Shown here: in pieces, positions 8,715 through 16,851 of the stretch
Layout of the letters: every line of letters begins with the position of its first letter
Position numbering within the stretch: position 1 is the stretch's first letter
DNA from: CBDCMJ01 sp965218875
GTDB taxonomy: Bacteria; Chloroflexota; Dehalococcoidia; Lucifugimonadales; UBA3495
Assembly: GCA_965218875.1 (NCBI GenBank)
Contig: OZ244707.1
Span: forward strand, 2,542,001-2,606,000
Length of the DNA: 64,000 nt
Direction of reading: 5' to 3'
The notes under the pieces: generated by a model
Databases searched by the model: none
What the model saw: only the letters and a program-made list of their open reading frames with translations
What the model was told of the DNA's origin: nothing
Program-made: the position numbers and the translations under genes

Positions 8715-10493
8715 TCAGGCTATTACTTCTTGATAGGGTACGTACACCGAGGTCTTTTCCGCCAATAGCTCCAGGACCCCGTCGACTACGTGGTGGGGCA
8801 TGAATGGCTCCCCGTCGTACTTGCGGATGTGACCGTCGGCGCTGATGCCGGTCTCGCTGCGCAGGTAACGGTAGAACTGGCCCGACTGATTGTTTTCGAC
8901 GACTACCTTGCGCTTGGACCGGGAAAGGATCTCGGACACCGCGTCGGCATGGAATGGCGCGATCCACTTGATGGCCAAGTGGTTCACCCGGACCCCGCGC
9001 CGTTCCAACTCCTCCATGGCCTCCTGGATAACGCCGTAGGTGGAACCCCAGCCTATGAGGGTGACCTCGGCAGGATCGGAGCCGGACAAACTGGGGGGCT
9101 CGATCACGCTGGTGATGTTCTCCAGCTTGCGGGCCCGCTTCTCCACCATCATTCGGCGCTTGTGGGGGTTGGTGAACTCGTCGCTGATGAGGGACGAGTC
9201 CTCGTCGTGTTCGTCGGTGGCCGCCACGTGGATGTACCCCTCCATCCCGGGCAGCGCCCTTGGAGAGATGCCGCTCTCCGTGTTCTTGTAGCGCAAGTAG
9301 CCGTTGGGACGAGAAGGCTCGGTGATCAGCTCGCCGCGGTCGATCGCGGGGTGCATGTCGACCTGGTCCGGGTCGAAGCTGTAGCGGCCCTCGGAAATCA
9401 ACAGGTCGGAGATGACCACGCCCGGGCACTGGAACTTGTCCGTCAGATTGAACAACTCGGGAACGGTGTTGAAGGCGTCCAGGGCGCTGGTGGGCGCCAC
9501 GATGAAGCGCTGGAAGTCGCCCTGGCTGGCGCCCAGCACCTGCCAAAGGTCCCCTTGCTCCGTCTTGGTGGGGACGCCGGTGGACGGGCCCGCCCGCTGC
9601 ACGTTTATGTAGACCACCGGGATTTCCATCATCCCGGCTGCGCCCACGGCTTCGCTCATCAGCGCAAACCCGCCGCCGGAGGTGGCGCACATGGCCCGGC
9701 AACCCACGTGGGCCGCGCCGATGACCATGTTGGCGACTCCGATTTCGTCCTCCACCTGCCGGACCATGATGCCCAGGTTGCGGGCATTCTGGGCCATCCA
9801 GTGCAGGATTCCGGTGGCGGGACTCATGGGGTAGGCGGCGTAGAACTTTACCCCCGCGGCGGCGCCCGCCATGGCCAGGGCCTCGTTGCCGGACCACACC
9901 CCCAGCGGTTTGGGCCCCACCGGGGGAGATTCCGGGTAGGCCTCGAAGTTCTCCCGCGCGTAGTTGTATCCGGCCCGGGCCACTCCCACGTTTTCGTCCA
10001 CCACGGCCTGCCCCTGCCGCTGGAAGCGCAGGCTCAGGCTCTCTTCCAAGACCTGGAAATCAACCCCCATCAGGGCCATTACCGCTCCGGTGGCCACGGT
10101 GTTCTGGACTAGCCGGTTCCGGCTGTTGGCCAACTGGGACACGGGGAGGGGACAGACCCGCACGCCGTCGGCCACCGTCCCGGGAGAGATGCTGTCGGCG
10201 TTGTAGACCACCCGGCTGCCCGGCCCCAGGAGACCCACGTGCCGGTCCATGGTGTCTTGATTCAGGCACAGCAGCAGGTCCAGCTTGTCGCCGTGGGTAT
10301 AGACCTCTTCCTCGCTGACTCTGAGGGTTAGGAAGATGTGCCCGCCCCGGATGATGGACTGGTAAGCGTTGTAGGTGCCGATGTGAAGGCCCCGGCGCAC
10401 GAAGATCCGGGCCAGGATGTCTCCGGGGGTTGCGATGCCCTGCCCGGCCTCGCCGCCGATGGCAAGGGCGAAGTCGTACTTCCTTGACGCCAT
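8715..10493 (-). CDS. korA: 2-oxoacid:ferredoxin oxidoreductase alpha subunit with fused gamma domain
   Basis: This 592-residue protein fuses the gamma domain (residues about 1-190, with GGEAGQGIATPGDILARIFVRRG and IIRGGHIFLTLRVSEE) to the alpha domain (about 200-590, with GNEALAMAGAAAGVKFYAAYPMSPATG and GPSTGVPTKTEQGDL). This gamma-alpha arrangement is typical of two-subunit KOR enzymes. It pairs with KorB encoded immediately downstream to form the catalytic heterodimer in the cytoplasm. The start ATG has AGGAG about 8 bp upstream. It probably opens the korAB transcript, since a 325-bp gap precedes it. No ferredoxin gene is adjacent. Confidence 0.93.
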   Translation of the reverse strand: MASRKYDFALAIGGEAGQGIATPGDILARIFVRRGLHIGTYNAYQSIIRGGHIFLTLRVSEEEVYTHGDKLDLLLCLNQDTMDRHVGLLGPGSRVVYNADSISPGTVADGVRVCPLPVSQLANSRNRLVQNTVATGAVMALMGVDFQVLEESLSLRFQRQGQAVVDENVGVARAGYNYARENFEAYPESPPVGPKPLGVWSGNEALAMAGAAAGVKFYAAYPMSPATGILHWMAQNARNLGIMVRQVEDEIGVANMVIGAAHVGCRAMCATSGGGFALMSEAVGAAGMMEIPVVYINVQRAGPSTGVPTKTEQGDLWQVLGASQGDFQRFIVAPTSALDAFNTVPELFNLTDKFQCPGVVISDLLISEGRYSFDPDQVDMHPAIDRGELITEPSRPNGYLRYKNTESGISPRALPGMEGYIHVAATDEHDEDSSLISDEFTNPHKRRMMVEKRARKLENITSVIEPPSLSGSDPAEVTLIGWGSTYGVIQEAMEELERRGVRVNHLAIKWIAPFHADAVSEILSRSKRKVVVENNQSGQFYRYLRSETGISADGHIRKYDGEPFMPHHVVDGVLELLAEKTSVYVPYQEVIA

Positions 10494-10818
10494 AGGTCCG
10501 CTCCTAAATATCGGTTCGGGAAATGACTAGCCGCCGGTACAAGGTGAATGAACAGGGTCCCGGCGGTCCAATACTCCGGCGCGCCGGTCCGGTTGCGCCC
10601 ACCAAGCCTACCCGGGACCTCTCATTGCGAGGGGCCGGCATAGGAAGCTCACGTCAACAGGCGCTGCCGAATTTCATTCCCAAAATCTTAGGCAACAGTA
10701 TAACGCCGGCAGTGCCTTATAACAACGTCTGAACAAATTTGAGCGGATTTCGTCGCTTTGGTATATGGATTCGTCAATACCGTCGCCCCGGGGACGCAGT
10801 CCAGCGGACTCTGTGCGC
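10494..10818. other. Intergenic region between lpdA and korA
   Basis: No convincing gene is seen in these 325 bases. The AT content rises at 10680-10750, where a minus-strand promoter for korAB would be expected, but no hexamer pair stands out enough to call. The region shows that korAB probably has its own promoter rather than depending on lpdA. Confidence 0.5.
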
Positions 10819-12222
10819 CTACATGTGGATCGCCTGTCCCTGGGCGCTGAGGGCCGCCTCTTTCAGCATCTCGGAAAGGGACGGGTGGGGATGGACCGCG
10901 AAGCCCAGCTCCAGGGTGGTCCCCTCCAACAGCTTGGTCATAGCCAACTCGCCCAATAGCTCGGTGACCTCCGGCCCGATCATGTGCCCGCCCAACAGCT
11001 CGCCGTACTTGGCGTCCACCACCAGCTTTACCAGTCCCTCCGATTCACCCATGGCCAAGGCCTTGCCATTGGCCTGCAGGTTGAAGGTCCCGGTCTGGAC
11101 CGTGTGTCCTCGCTCTTCGGCCTGCGCCTGAGTGAGGCCGAAGCTGGCCACCTGGGGCTGGCAGTAAGTCGCCCTGGGCATCATCTCGTAGTCCAAGGGT
11201 TGGGGGTCCATCCCGGCGGCGTGCTCCGCCGCCAGCACCCCTTGGGCGGAGGCCACGTGGGCCAGGGGCATCCTGCCGGTAACGTCTCCCACGGCGTACA
11301 CGCCGGGAACGTTGGTGGCCATCAGCTCGTCGACTTCGATCCAGCCATTGGCGGTCCGCACGTCGAGGTCTTCCAGGCCCAAGTCCTCTATATTCCCCTG
11401 GACCCCCACCGCCACCAGCACCTTGTCGCACTCGATTCCCTGCCGGACCCCGTCCTTCTCCACGGCAACGGTTAGGCCGGCGGGACCCTTGTCCAGTCCG
11501 GTAATCGCGGCCCCGGTCATGATCCTGACCTGCTGCTTGGAGAAGCTGCGCTCCAGCACCTGGCTTATTTCTTCGTCCTCGTTGGGCACGAGCCTGGGCA
11601 ACAATTCGACCACGGTAACCGCCACGCCGTAGGTCCGAAACACGTAGGCGAACTCCACGCCGATGGCTCCCCCGCCCACGATGACCACCGATTCCGGAAG
11701 CTGGTCTAGCACGATGGCCTCGCGACTGGTGATCACCCGGTCCCCGTCAATGGGGAGAGGGGGGATGGTCCTGGGCCGGGCGCCGGTGGCAATAATGATG
11801 TTCTTGGCCGTAATCCGTGTGGTGTCCCCGCCGTCGGAGGCGATCTCCACCACCCCGTCGCCCCGGAGGCGCCCGGAGCCCTGGATATGGTCCACATTGT
11901 TCTTGCGGAGCAAGAAGGCCACGCCCCGGGTTATGCGGGCCACCACCTCCCGGCTGCGTTGGACCGCCACCGAGTAGTCGGCGCCGAAGTTATCGAAGCT
12001 AAACCCGAACTCCGTCGCGCGATTGAAGTAAGAGAGCAACTCGGCGTTTCTCAGGAGCGCCTTGCTGGGTATGCAGCCCCAGTTGAGGCACACGCCGCCC
12101 AGGGATTCCCGCTCGACCACGGCGGTCTTGAGGCCCAGTTGCGCGGCGCGGATGGCGGCGACGTATCCGCCGGGGCCGCCTCCTACCACAGCCAGGTCGT
12201 AATCGGTTCCAGTCGACACCAT
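10819..12222 (-). CDS. lpdA: Dihydrolipoamide dehydrogenase (E3)
   Basis: This 467-residue flavoprotein disulfide reductase reoxidises dihydrolipoamide with NAD+ and would serve the E2 protein encoded in the same run. It has the N-terminal FAD motif VVGGGPGGYVAAIRAAQLG and the redox-active disulfide in GGVCLNWGCIPSKALL. The NAD-binding motif is VVIVGGGAIGVEFAYVF, and the second FAD segment is VPGVYAVGDVTG. The C-terminal dimer-interface His-Glu pair is in HPHPSLSEML. Length matches the family. The ATG is preceded by GGAGACGGGA. It is the first gene of the minus-strand metabolic run and diverges from tatA across a 380-bp gap. Confidence 0.96.
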   Translation of the reverse strand: MVSTGTDYDLAVVGGGPGGYVAAIRAAQLGLKTAVVERESLGGVCLNWGCIPSKALLRNAELLSYFNRATEFGFSFDNFGADYSVAVQRSREVVARITRGVAFLLRKNNVDHIQGSGRLRGDGVVEIASDGGDTTRITAKNIIIATGARPRTIPPLPIDGDRVITSREAIVLDQLPESVVIVGGGAIGVEFAYVFRTYGVAVTVVELLPRLVPNEDEEISQVLERSFSKQQVRIMTGAAITGLDKGPAGLTVAVEKDGVRQGIECDKVLVAVGVQGNIEDLGLEDLDVRTANGWIEVDELMATNVPGVYAVGDVTGRMPLAHVASAQGVLAAEHAAGMDPQPLDYEMMPRATYCQPQVASFGLTQAQAEERGHTVQTGTFNLQANGKALAMGESEGLVKLVVDAKYGELLGGHMIGPEVTELLGELAMTKLLEGTTLELGFAVHPHPSLSEMLKEAALSAQGQAIHM

Positions 12223-12535
12223 ATCGTCCCGTCTCCGGCCTAGATCCCCGGCCCGGTCCCGGCGGGCGCCAGGGCCGCGTCACCGGGCATTATACTCGCG
12301 GCCCTCCGGCAGATACAATAATGGAGAGACCGCCCAGGTCCACTACCCACCACTGCCCAATAGATGGCGCGGTCCAGTTTCGTAGCCGAGTTTCGCGGCT
12401 AAATTGGCCATCCTCGACAAGCCGTCCTCTCAACTGCCGGGGTGATGGGAAGGCGCCTGTATCCAAGGCTGAATTGGCTACAGGACCGGACCGAGGGTCC
12501 GATTTAGGCGGTGGACTTGGGACTGGCCGGCACGA

Positions 12536-12564
12536 TTGTATTGGGATTGAAATTCTGGTATGAT
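12536..12564 (+). promoter_or_regulatory. Putative sigma-70-type promoter of tatA
   Basis: TTGTAT at 12536-12541 and TATGAT at 12559-12564 are separated by 17 bp and lie 38 bp before the tatA ATG. The -10 hexamer is one base from consensus; the -35 is weak. The rest of the 12223-12602 gap shows nothing recognisable. Confidence 0.45.
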
Positions 12565-12602
12565 ACACGTCAGTCTTAATCTGACCTGAGCAGAGGGGCG
12601 TT

Positions 12603-12821
12603 ATGAGAATAGGGCCGCTGGGCATCCCGGAGCTAATAATAATACTGACGATCATCATGATGATCTTCGGAGCGCGGAGGCTCCCCGAAATCGGGTCTTC
12701 TCTGGGACGCGGCATCCGCACCTTCAAGAGCGCCATCACCGGCGAGGATGAAAAGGCGCAGGAGGAGCGGGAATCCGACCGGAAGGCCGGCGCCTCCACC
12801 GTCCAGGACGACATCACCTAA
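12603..12821 (+). CDS. tatA: Twin-arginine translocase subunit TatA/TatE
   Basis: This 72-residue protein has the TatA layout: one N-terminal membrane helix (LGIPELIIILTIIMMIFGARR), the Phe-Gly hinge, an amphipathic helix (LPEIGSSLGRGIRTFKSA) and a charged, disordered tail. TatA oligomers form the protein-conducting part of the Tat pathway, which exports folded and cofactor-containing proteins such as the molybdoenzyme encoded at 19.4-20.9 kb. GAGGGG lies 5 bp before the ATG. It stands alone, with its own promoter and terminator, while tatB and tatC lie in a separate operon on the other strand. Confidence 0.95.
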   Translation: MRIGPLGIPELIIILTIIMMIFGARRLPEIGSSLGRGIRTFKSAITGEDEKAQEERESDRKAGASTVQDDIT

Positions 12822-12871
12822 GCCGCTACTCACAACCCCGTCCTTGGGGCGGCTTCCCGAGCAGTCTGCGG

Positions 12872-12903
12872 AAAGACCAAGCTATCGGCTTGGTCTTTTC
12901 GTT
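12872..12903 (+). terminator. Rho-independent terminator after tatA
   Basis: An 11-bp perfect stem (12872-12882 with 12888-12898) and a 5-base loop lead into TTTTCGTTT. It lies 50 bp after the tatA stop codon. The sequence AAAGACC...GGTCTTT also gives a weaker signal on the other strand. Confidence 0.85.
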
Positions 12904-13304
12904 TCAGAATGGATGCCGCCCAAGTCGACCATCGAGGGAGACAGGATACCCCGTTGGAGCCGGGCGGGCCGCTGCCTCAAGTGGTCGATTCGGGACCATT
13001 GACAGACCCCCTCGGCATCCGTGGCTTGGTGGGTATAACGCGCATGCGGTACAGGATTTGACCCGGGGCCAGGCTGCCGGCGTCGGCGGATGTAGCTGTC
13101 GCGGGGCGACGATTCCCGGCCCCGTGCTGCCCGCTGGTCAAATCCCGGGCCTCCGCCCCGAGGCTGAAGCCGCAAGCGGTCGGGCCGTCCGCCTAGACAC
13201 GGCGCCAGCCCCGCAAGCCGTTTCCGCATCACCTGCGCCTGTGCCGCGGCCGGGTAGATGTCGGGCCGGTATGCGCCGGAGGGGGCCTGGTCTAGAGCCA
13301 AGGC
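12904..13304. other. Intergenic region downstream of tatA and tatC
   Basis: About 400 bases lie between the tatA terminator and the tatC stop codon. Both neighbouring genes end here, so no promoter is expected. I see several GC-rich inverted segments but no tRNA-like fold, known RNA or gene with a credible start. Confidence 0.4.
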
Positions 13305-14066
13305 CTAGTTCACCGGGGTGATGGCTTCCTCCGAGGACTGGCGCCTCCGGTTGGCGAACCGCGCCAGCAGGATACCCACTTCGTACAGCACCAGCAGCGG
13401 CACCGCCACCATCACCTGGTTGACCGGGTCGAAGGTGGGGGTAATGATGGCTGCCAGCACAAAGGAGATTACCAGCCAGAAACGCCGGAACCGGATCAAC
13501 CTCCGGGTCGTGACCACCCCCAGGACGGCAAGCAAATACATCACCAGAGGCGTTTCAAAAGCTATACCCATCCAGAACAGCAGGCGAACCATAAGGTTGA
13601 CGGCGTTGCTGACCCTGATCATCGGGGTGGCTACGTCTCCTCCCAGGCCCAGCAAAAAGTTCAACGCCGGCGGGGAAAGGACGAAATACCCGAATGCTAT
13701 GCCGGAGGCGAAGGCCAGCATCATGCTAGGCAAAAAGGCAAATAGGTAGCGTTTCTCCCGGCCCGACAGTCCCGGCGAGACGAACATGATGAGTTGGTAT
13801 AGGACAATAGGAAACGAGAGAACAAACCCGGACAGAAGAGAGACCTTGACGCTGGTGGTGAGACCTTCGGTCACCTCGATAAAGATGAGGTTCCCGCCCT
13901 CCCCGGTTTGCAGGTGGTCCCCGGCTGGGCGTACCAGGAGCTCAATTATGTCCTCGTAGAAGGCCCAAGACGCGGCGGTGCCCACCAGCAACGCGGCTAC
14001 GCAAATAATGAGACGTACCCTCAGCTCCCCCAGGTGCTGAATGATTGTCAGCTCGCGTCTGTTCAT
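13305..14066 (-). CDS. tatC: Sec-independent (Tat) translocase subunit TatC
   Basis: TatC is the six-helix membrane receptor that recognises twin-arginine signal peptides. The 253-residue product begins with the conserved cytoplasmic segment IQHLGELRVRLI and contains FVSPGLSGREKRY, another family hallmark, before several hydrophobic helices. I start it at the ATG at 14066, 8 bp after the tatB stop codon; a longer frame reaching 14132 would overlap tatB with Arg-rich sequence of no family resemblance. It is the last gene of the rlmD-maf/tatB/tatC transcript. Confidence 0.95.
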   Translation of the reverse strand: MNRRELTIIQHLGELRVRLIICVAALLVGTAASWAFYEDIIELLVRPAGDHLQTGEGGNLIFIEVTEGLTTSVKVSLLSGFVLSFPIVLYQLIMFVSPGLSGREKRYLFAFLPSMMLAFASGIAFGYFVLSPPALNFLLGLGGDVATPMIRVSNAVNLMVRLLFWMGIAFETPLVMYLLAVLGVVTTRRLIRFRRFWLVISFVLAAIITPTFDPVNQVMVAVPLLVLYEVGILLARFANRRRQSSEEAITPVN

Positions 14067-14073
14067 CTTCGGT

Positions 14074-14586
14074 CTAGTCCGCCGCTTCTTCCTTCTTGGG
14101 AGTCGGCTCGGAAGCCGGCGGGGAATCCTCACCGGCGGTGGGCTGTTCGACCGAGGGCTCCGCTTCTCCGGCGGTGGGCTGTTCGACCGAGAGCTCCGCT
14201 TCTGCGGCAGTGGGCTGTTCGACCGAGAGCTCCGCTTCTGCGGCAGTGGGCTGTTCGACCGAAGGCTCCGCTTCTCCCTCAGTGGACTGTTCCGCCGTCG
14301 TCTCCTCCTCTTCGGCGGCGGTCTCTTCGCCTACGGGAGCCTGATCGTCGACCTGATCGTTGGATCGAGCGGCCGGGACCGGCCGGGAAGCCGTCCGGGC
14401 GTTGGCCGGCTGCGTCGCCTGCTCCATGCCGGCCGCGGCGGCCACCTCGGTGAAGGTGCGCCGGAGGTCGCTCATCACCTTACCGGCGGTGCGGGCCATG
14501 GATATGGACCGCGACGGGCCCAGCGCCATGAAGGCAACCAACAAGATCACCAAGAGCTCCAGGAGCCCGATTCCCATCAAGTTCAC
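14074..14586 (-). CDS. tatB: Twin-arginine translocase subunit TatB (repeat-tailed)
   Basis: This 170-residue protein has an N-terminal membrane helix (GIGLLELLVILLVAFMALGP) followed by an amphipathic helix (ISMARTAGKVMSDLRRTF), the TatB layout. TatB joins TatC in the substrate receptor. The tail is very acidic and contains four 12-residue repeats. I chose the GTG at 14586: GGAGG lies 5 bp upstream and the start overlaps the stop codon of the preceding gene as GTGA. The position between a housekeeping gene and tatC supports TatB over a second TatA. Confidence 0.88.
   Translation of the reverse strand: MNLMGIGLLELLVILLVAFMALGPSRSISMARTAGKVMSDLRRTFTEVAAAAGMEQATQPANARTASRPVPAARSNDQVDDQAPVGEETAAEEEETTAEQSTEGEAEPSVEQPTAAEAELSVEQPTAAEAELSVEQPTAGEAEPSVEQPTAGEDSPPASEPTPKKEEAAD
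14119..14262 (-). repeat. Four 36-bp tandem repeats inside tatB
   Basis: Residues 109-156 of TatB are four copies of a 12-residue unit, SVEQPTAAEAEL, with small changes (AG for AA, EP or SP at the end). The DNA copies are nearly identical, which points to slippage-driven expansion. Confidence 0.9.
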
Positions 14587-16433
14587 GGTTGCCTCCTCGT
14601 TTCCACGTCGCAAGCGGCGCCGCAGCATTGGACCAGGGCTTTCTTCGCCGCCTCCGGCAGGTTGCAGCCCAACGCTTCCAGCATCCCGGACAGCCGGCAC
14701 AGCGGCAGTCCCACGATGTTGTAGTAACAACCCTCCCAGGACTCGGCCGGGCGCAGCGAGCGGTCCTGCACGGCGTAAGCGCCGGCTTTATCGAGAGGGG
14801 TCCCGGAGGCCACGGAGGTCTCGATCTCGGCGTCGGTCAACTGCCGCAGTGTCACGTGGCTGGTCAAGCTGTCGACGACCCGCCGCCCCGAGGCCGCGTC
14901 CACCACTGCGACCCCGGTTATGACCTGGTGCCGGGAGCCCCGGAGTTCCCGCAACATACGCCGGGCTTCCTCGTCATCGGCGGGTTTGCCCATGGCCCTG
15001 CCGTCGAGGACCACCATGCTGTCGGCGCCGATGACGTGACCCGCCTTCCGGCGAGCCGCCACCGCCAGGGCCTTGTCTTGCGCCAGGCGCTCCACGGTTT
15101 CCTGCGGCGTCTCGCCGGGAAGGGTCCGCTCGTCGACGCCTGAGGTGTCCACCTCGAAGCGTAGGCCCAACTCACTTAGCAACTCCCGCCGCCGGGGGGA
15201 CCCCGACGCCAGGACCAGCGTCTCGGCCCCGGACGCAGCCGAGCGGTGCAAGACCGCCACGCACTCCACGTGGTGGGTCTGGGGGAACATGTCCAGCGCC
15301 GCCACTTCTTCAAGCCGGTACCCTCCGTCGCAGAGGAGCTTCAGGTCCCGGCCCAAGGTCTCGGCGTCGCAAGAAACGTAGGCAACCCTGGGGGTCGCCA
15401 ACCGGCACAGCTTGCTCAGCGCCTCGGGGCGGCATCCGGCCCGGGGCGGGTCCAGGATGACGGCGTCAGGCTGGCAGGGAAGACGGTCCAACACGTCCTC
15501 GGTCTTCCCCAGCATCAACTCCACGTTTCCTATCCCGGCGGTGTTGTGCCGGGCGTCGGCTACCGCGGCGGAGGACTCCTCTATGGCGATCACCCTATCG
15601 ACGTGGGGCGCCAGCAGCACGGCGAAGGCTCCCACGCCGGTGTACGCGTCGACAAGCACGTCCCCTGACGTGAGATTCAACGAGCGGCGCACCACCCGGG
15701 CCACTTCCTCGGCCTGCTCGACGTTGACCTGGAAAAACGAAGGCGAGGATACCCTAAAAGGCCTGCCTCCCACGGTGTCGGTGTAGCTTTCCTGCCCTGT
15801 CGCCATGGGGACCCCGGGATGGAACAATCGGGGCTGTACCAGGAAGTTTCCCGTTTCCTTTCCGGCCCGGATCGAAAGCTGGCTGGTCTCCCCGCAATTG
15901 CCCTGCAGCGCGGCCAGGGGACGGTTGATTTCCTGGTGCATGATGCGGCAGCTATCGATCTTTACGAACTTCCGCGTTTCCCGGTTCACGAAACCCAGGT
16001 ACCCGTCATCGCCCACGGTCAGCCGGGCGTGGTTGCGGTAGCCGTACTCTTGGGGTGAGGCCGCCACCGGCGAGACCGGCGGGTCCTCGAACTGTCCCAC
16101 CCGGCGCAGGGCATCCACCACCTTGGCCCTTTTCACGAGCAGTTGCTGGGGATACCCCAAGTGCTGCCACTGGCACCCCGTGCAGTCTCCGAAGTAGGGG
16201 CACGGCGGCTCGACCCGGTGGGGCGACGCGTCGAGCACTTCCAACACCCTGGCGGCCGCGTACTTGCGGTGCACTCGCACCACCTCGGCAACCACCCGTT
16301 CCCCCGGAATGCCGCCGAACACGAACACGTCCATACCCTCATGGGTAGCCATGGCCTCGCCCAGCCTGCCCCAAGAGGCCAAGTCCAAGGTCAGTTTTTC
16401 ACCCTTGGCGACGCGCTCCTTGGCCAACCGCAT
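14583..16433 (-). CDS. Fused 23S rRNA (uracil-5-)-methyltransferase (RlmD/RumA type) and Maf nucleotide pyrophosphatase
   Basis: One 616-residue frame holds two enzymes. Residues 1-400 are a RumA-type m5U methyltransferase: N-terminal TRAM domain, iron-sulfur cysteines in CPYFGDCTGC (78, 84, 87) with a fourth at 162, SAM motif VDAYTGVGAFAVLLA, DPPRAGC at 328-334, and the catalytic Cys355 in YVSCDAETLGRD. Residues 405-600 are a Maf house-cleaning pyrophosphatase: LVLASGSPRRRELLSELGL, then GADSMVVLDGRAMGKP and the YAVQD region. Maf hydrolyses non-canonical or modified UTP/TTP. The junction (LHRSAASGAETLVLAS) is in frame with no stop. Its end overlaps the tatB start. Confidence 0.92.
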   Translation of the reverse strand: MRLAKERVAKGEKLTLDLASWGRLGEAMATHEGMDVFVFGGIPGERVVAEVVRVHRKYAAARVLEVLDASPHRVEPPCPYFGDCTGCQWQHLGYPQQLLVKRAKVVDALRRVGQFEDPPVSPVAASPQEYGYRNHARLTVGDDGYLGFVNRETRKFVKIDSCRIMHQEINRPLAALQGNCGETSQLSIRAGKETGNFLVQPRLFHPGVPMATGQESYTDTVGGRPFRVSSPSFFQVNVEQAEEVARVVRRSLNLTSGDVLVDAYTGVGAFAVLLAPHVDRVIAIEESSAAVADARHNTAGIGNVELMLGKTEDVLDRLPCQPDAVILDPPRAGCRPEALSKLCRLATPRVAYVSCDAETLGRDLKLLCDGGYRLEEVAALDMFPQTHHVECVAVLHRSAASGAETLVLASGSPRRRELLSELGLRFEVDTSGVDERTLPGETPQETVERLAQDKALAVAARRKAGHVIGADSMVVLDGRAMGKPADDEEARRMLRELRGSRHQVITGVAVVDAASGRRVVDSLTSHVTLRQLTDAEIETSVASGTPLDKAGAYAVQDRSLRPAESWEGCYYNIVGLPLCRLSGMLEALGCNLPEAAKKALVQCCGAACDVETRRQP

Positions 16434-16604
16434 GGCCCTACTATACTGTATGTTGGATATGAATCCAAGGCTGCGGGCTACGGCGGGTATGCCCTAATTT
16501 CTTGCGGAGGACGTGGGGCGGCTAGATGCAGGAAGGGTTTGGACCAAGGGTGGGCGGCCTTGATGGCCCATCACCAACGGCCGGGGCTTGTAGCCATGCA
16601 TTGT

Positions 16605-16822
16605 AGATTCCTTGCCGCTTTGCGAGCGTGGAATGACATGGTGGGAGCCTAGCCCCTGCGCGCAGGACCCCACGTAGGGGCGAAAGATTTTTCGCCCCTA
16701 CCGATGACGCATAACGGCTGGGCGCGGCAACTCAGGCTCGGCAGCCGGCCCCGACCCGGACTCCGGCTCAGGACTTGAGATTCCTCGCCGCTTTGCGGCC
16801 GCGGAATGACATGGTGGGGGCG
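16605..16822. repeat. Direct repeat pair in intergenic DNA
   Basis: A roughly 45-base segment (AGATTCCT-GCCGCTTTGCG...GGAATGACATGGTGGG) occurs at 16605-16649 and again at 16778-16822. Both copies are followed by related CTGCGCG-AGGACCC sequence. The region 16434-16851 holds no gene. The copies look like members of a dispersed non-coding repeat family. Confidence 0.75.
16674..16701. repeat. 12-bp perfect hairpin, dispersed-repeat type
   Basis: GTAGGGGCGAAA at 16674-16685 and its exact inverse complement at 16690-16701 flank a 4-base loop. It lies between the two copies of the direct repeat and is probably part of a small mobile or REP-like sequence. Confidence 0.7.
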
Positions 16823-16851
16823 CGGGGCGGCCTCTGCGCGTAGGACCCTAA

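Noticed and set aside
8790..10112. 440-codon plus-strand frame opposite korA
   Set aside because: Complement shadow of a GC-rich gene with strong family motifs; no start signal and no family.
10523..10732. Possible small gene between lpdA and korA
   Set aside because: No Shine-Dalgarno site, no recognisable domain, composition like intergenic DNA.
12904..13304. Possible non-coding RNA gene between tatA and tatC
   Set aside because: GC-rich with some pairing potential, but no match by eye to tmRNA, RNase P, SRP or 6S consensus segments.
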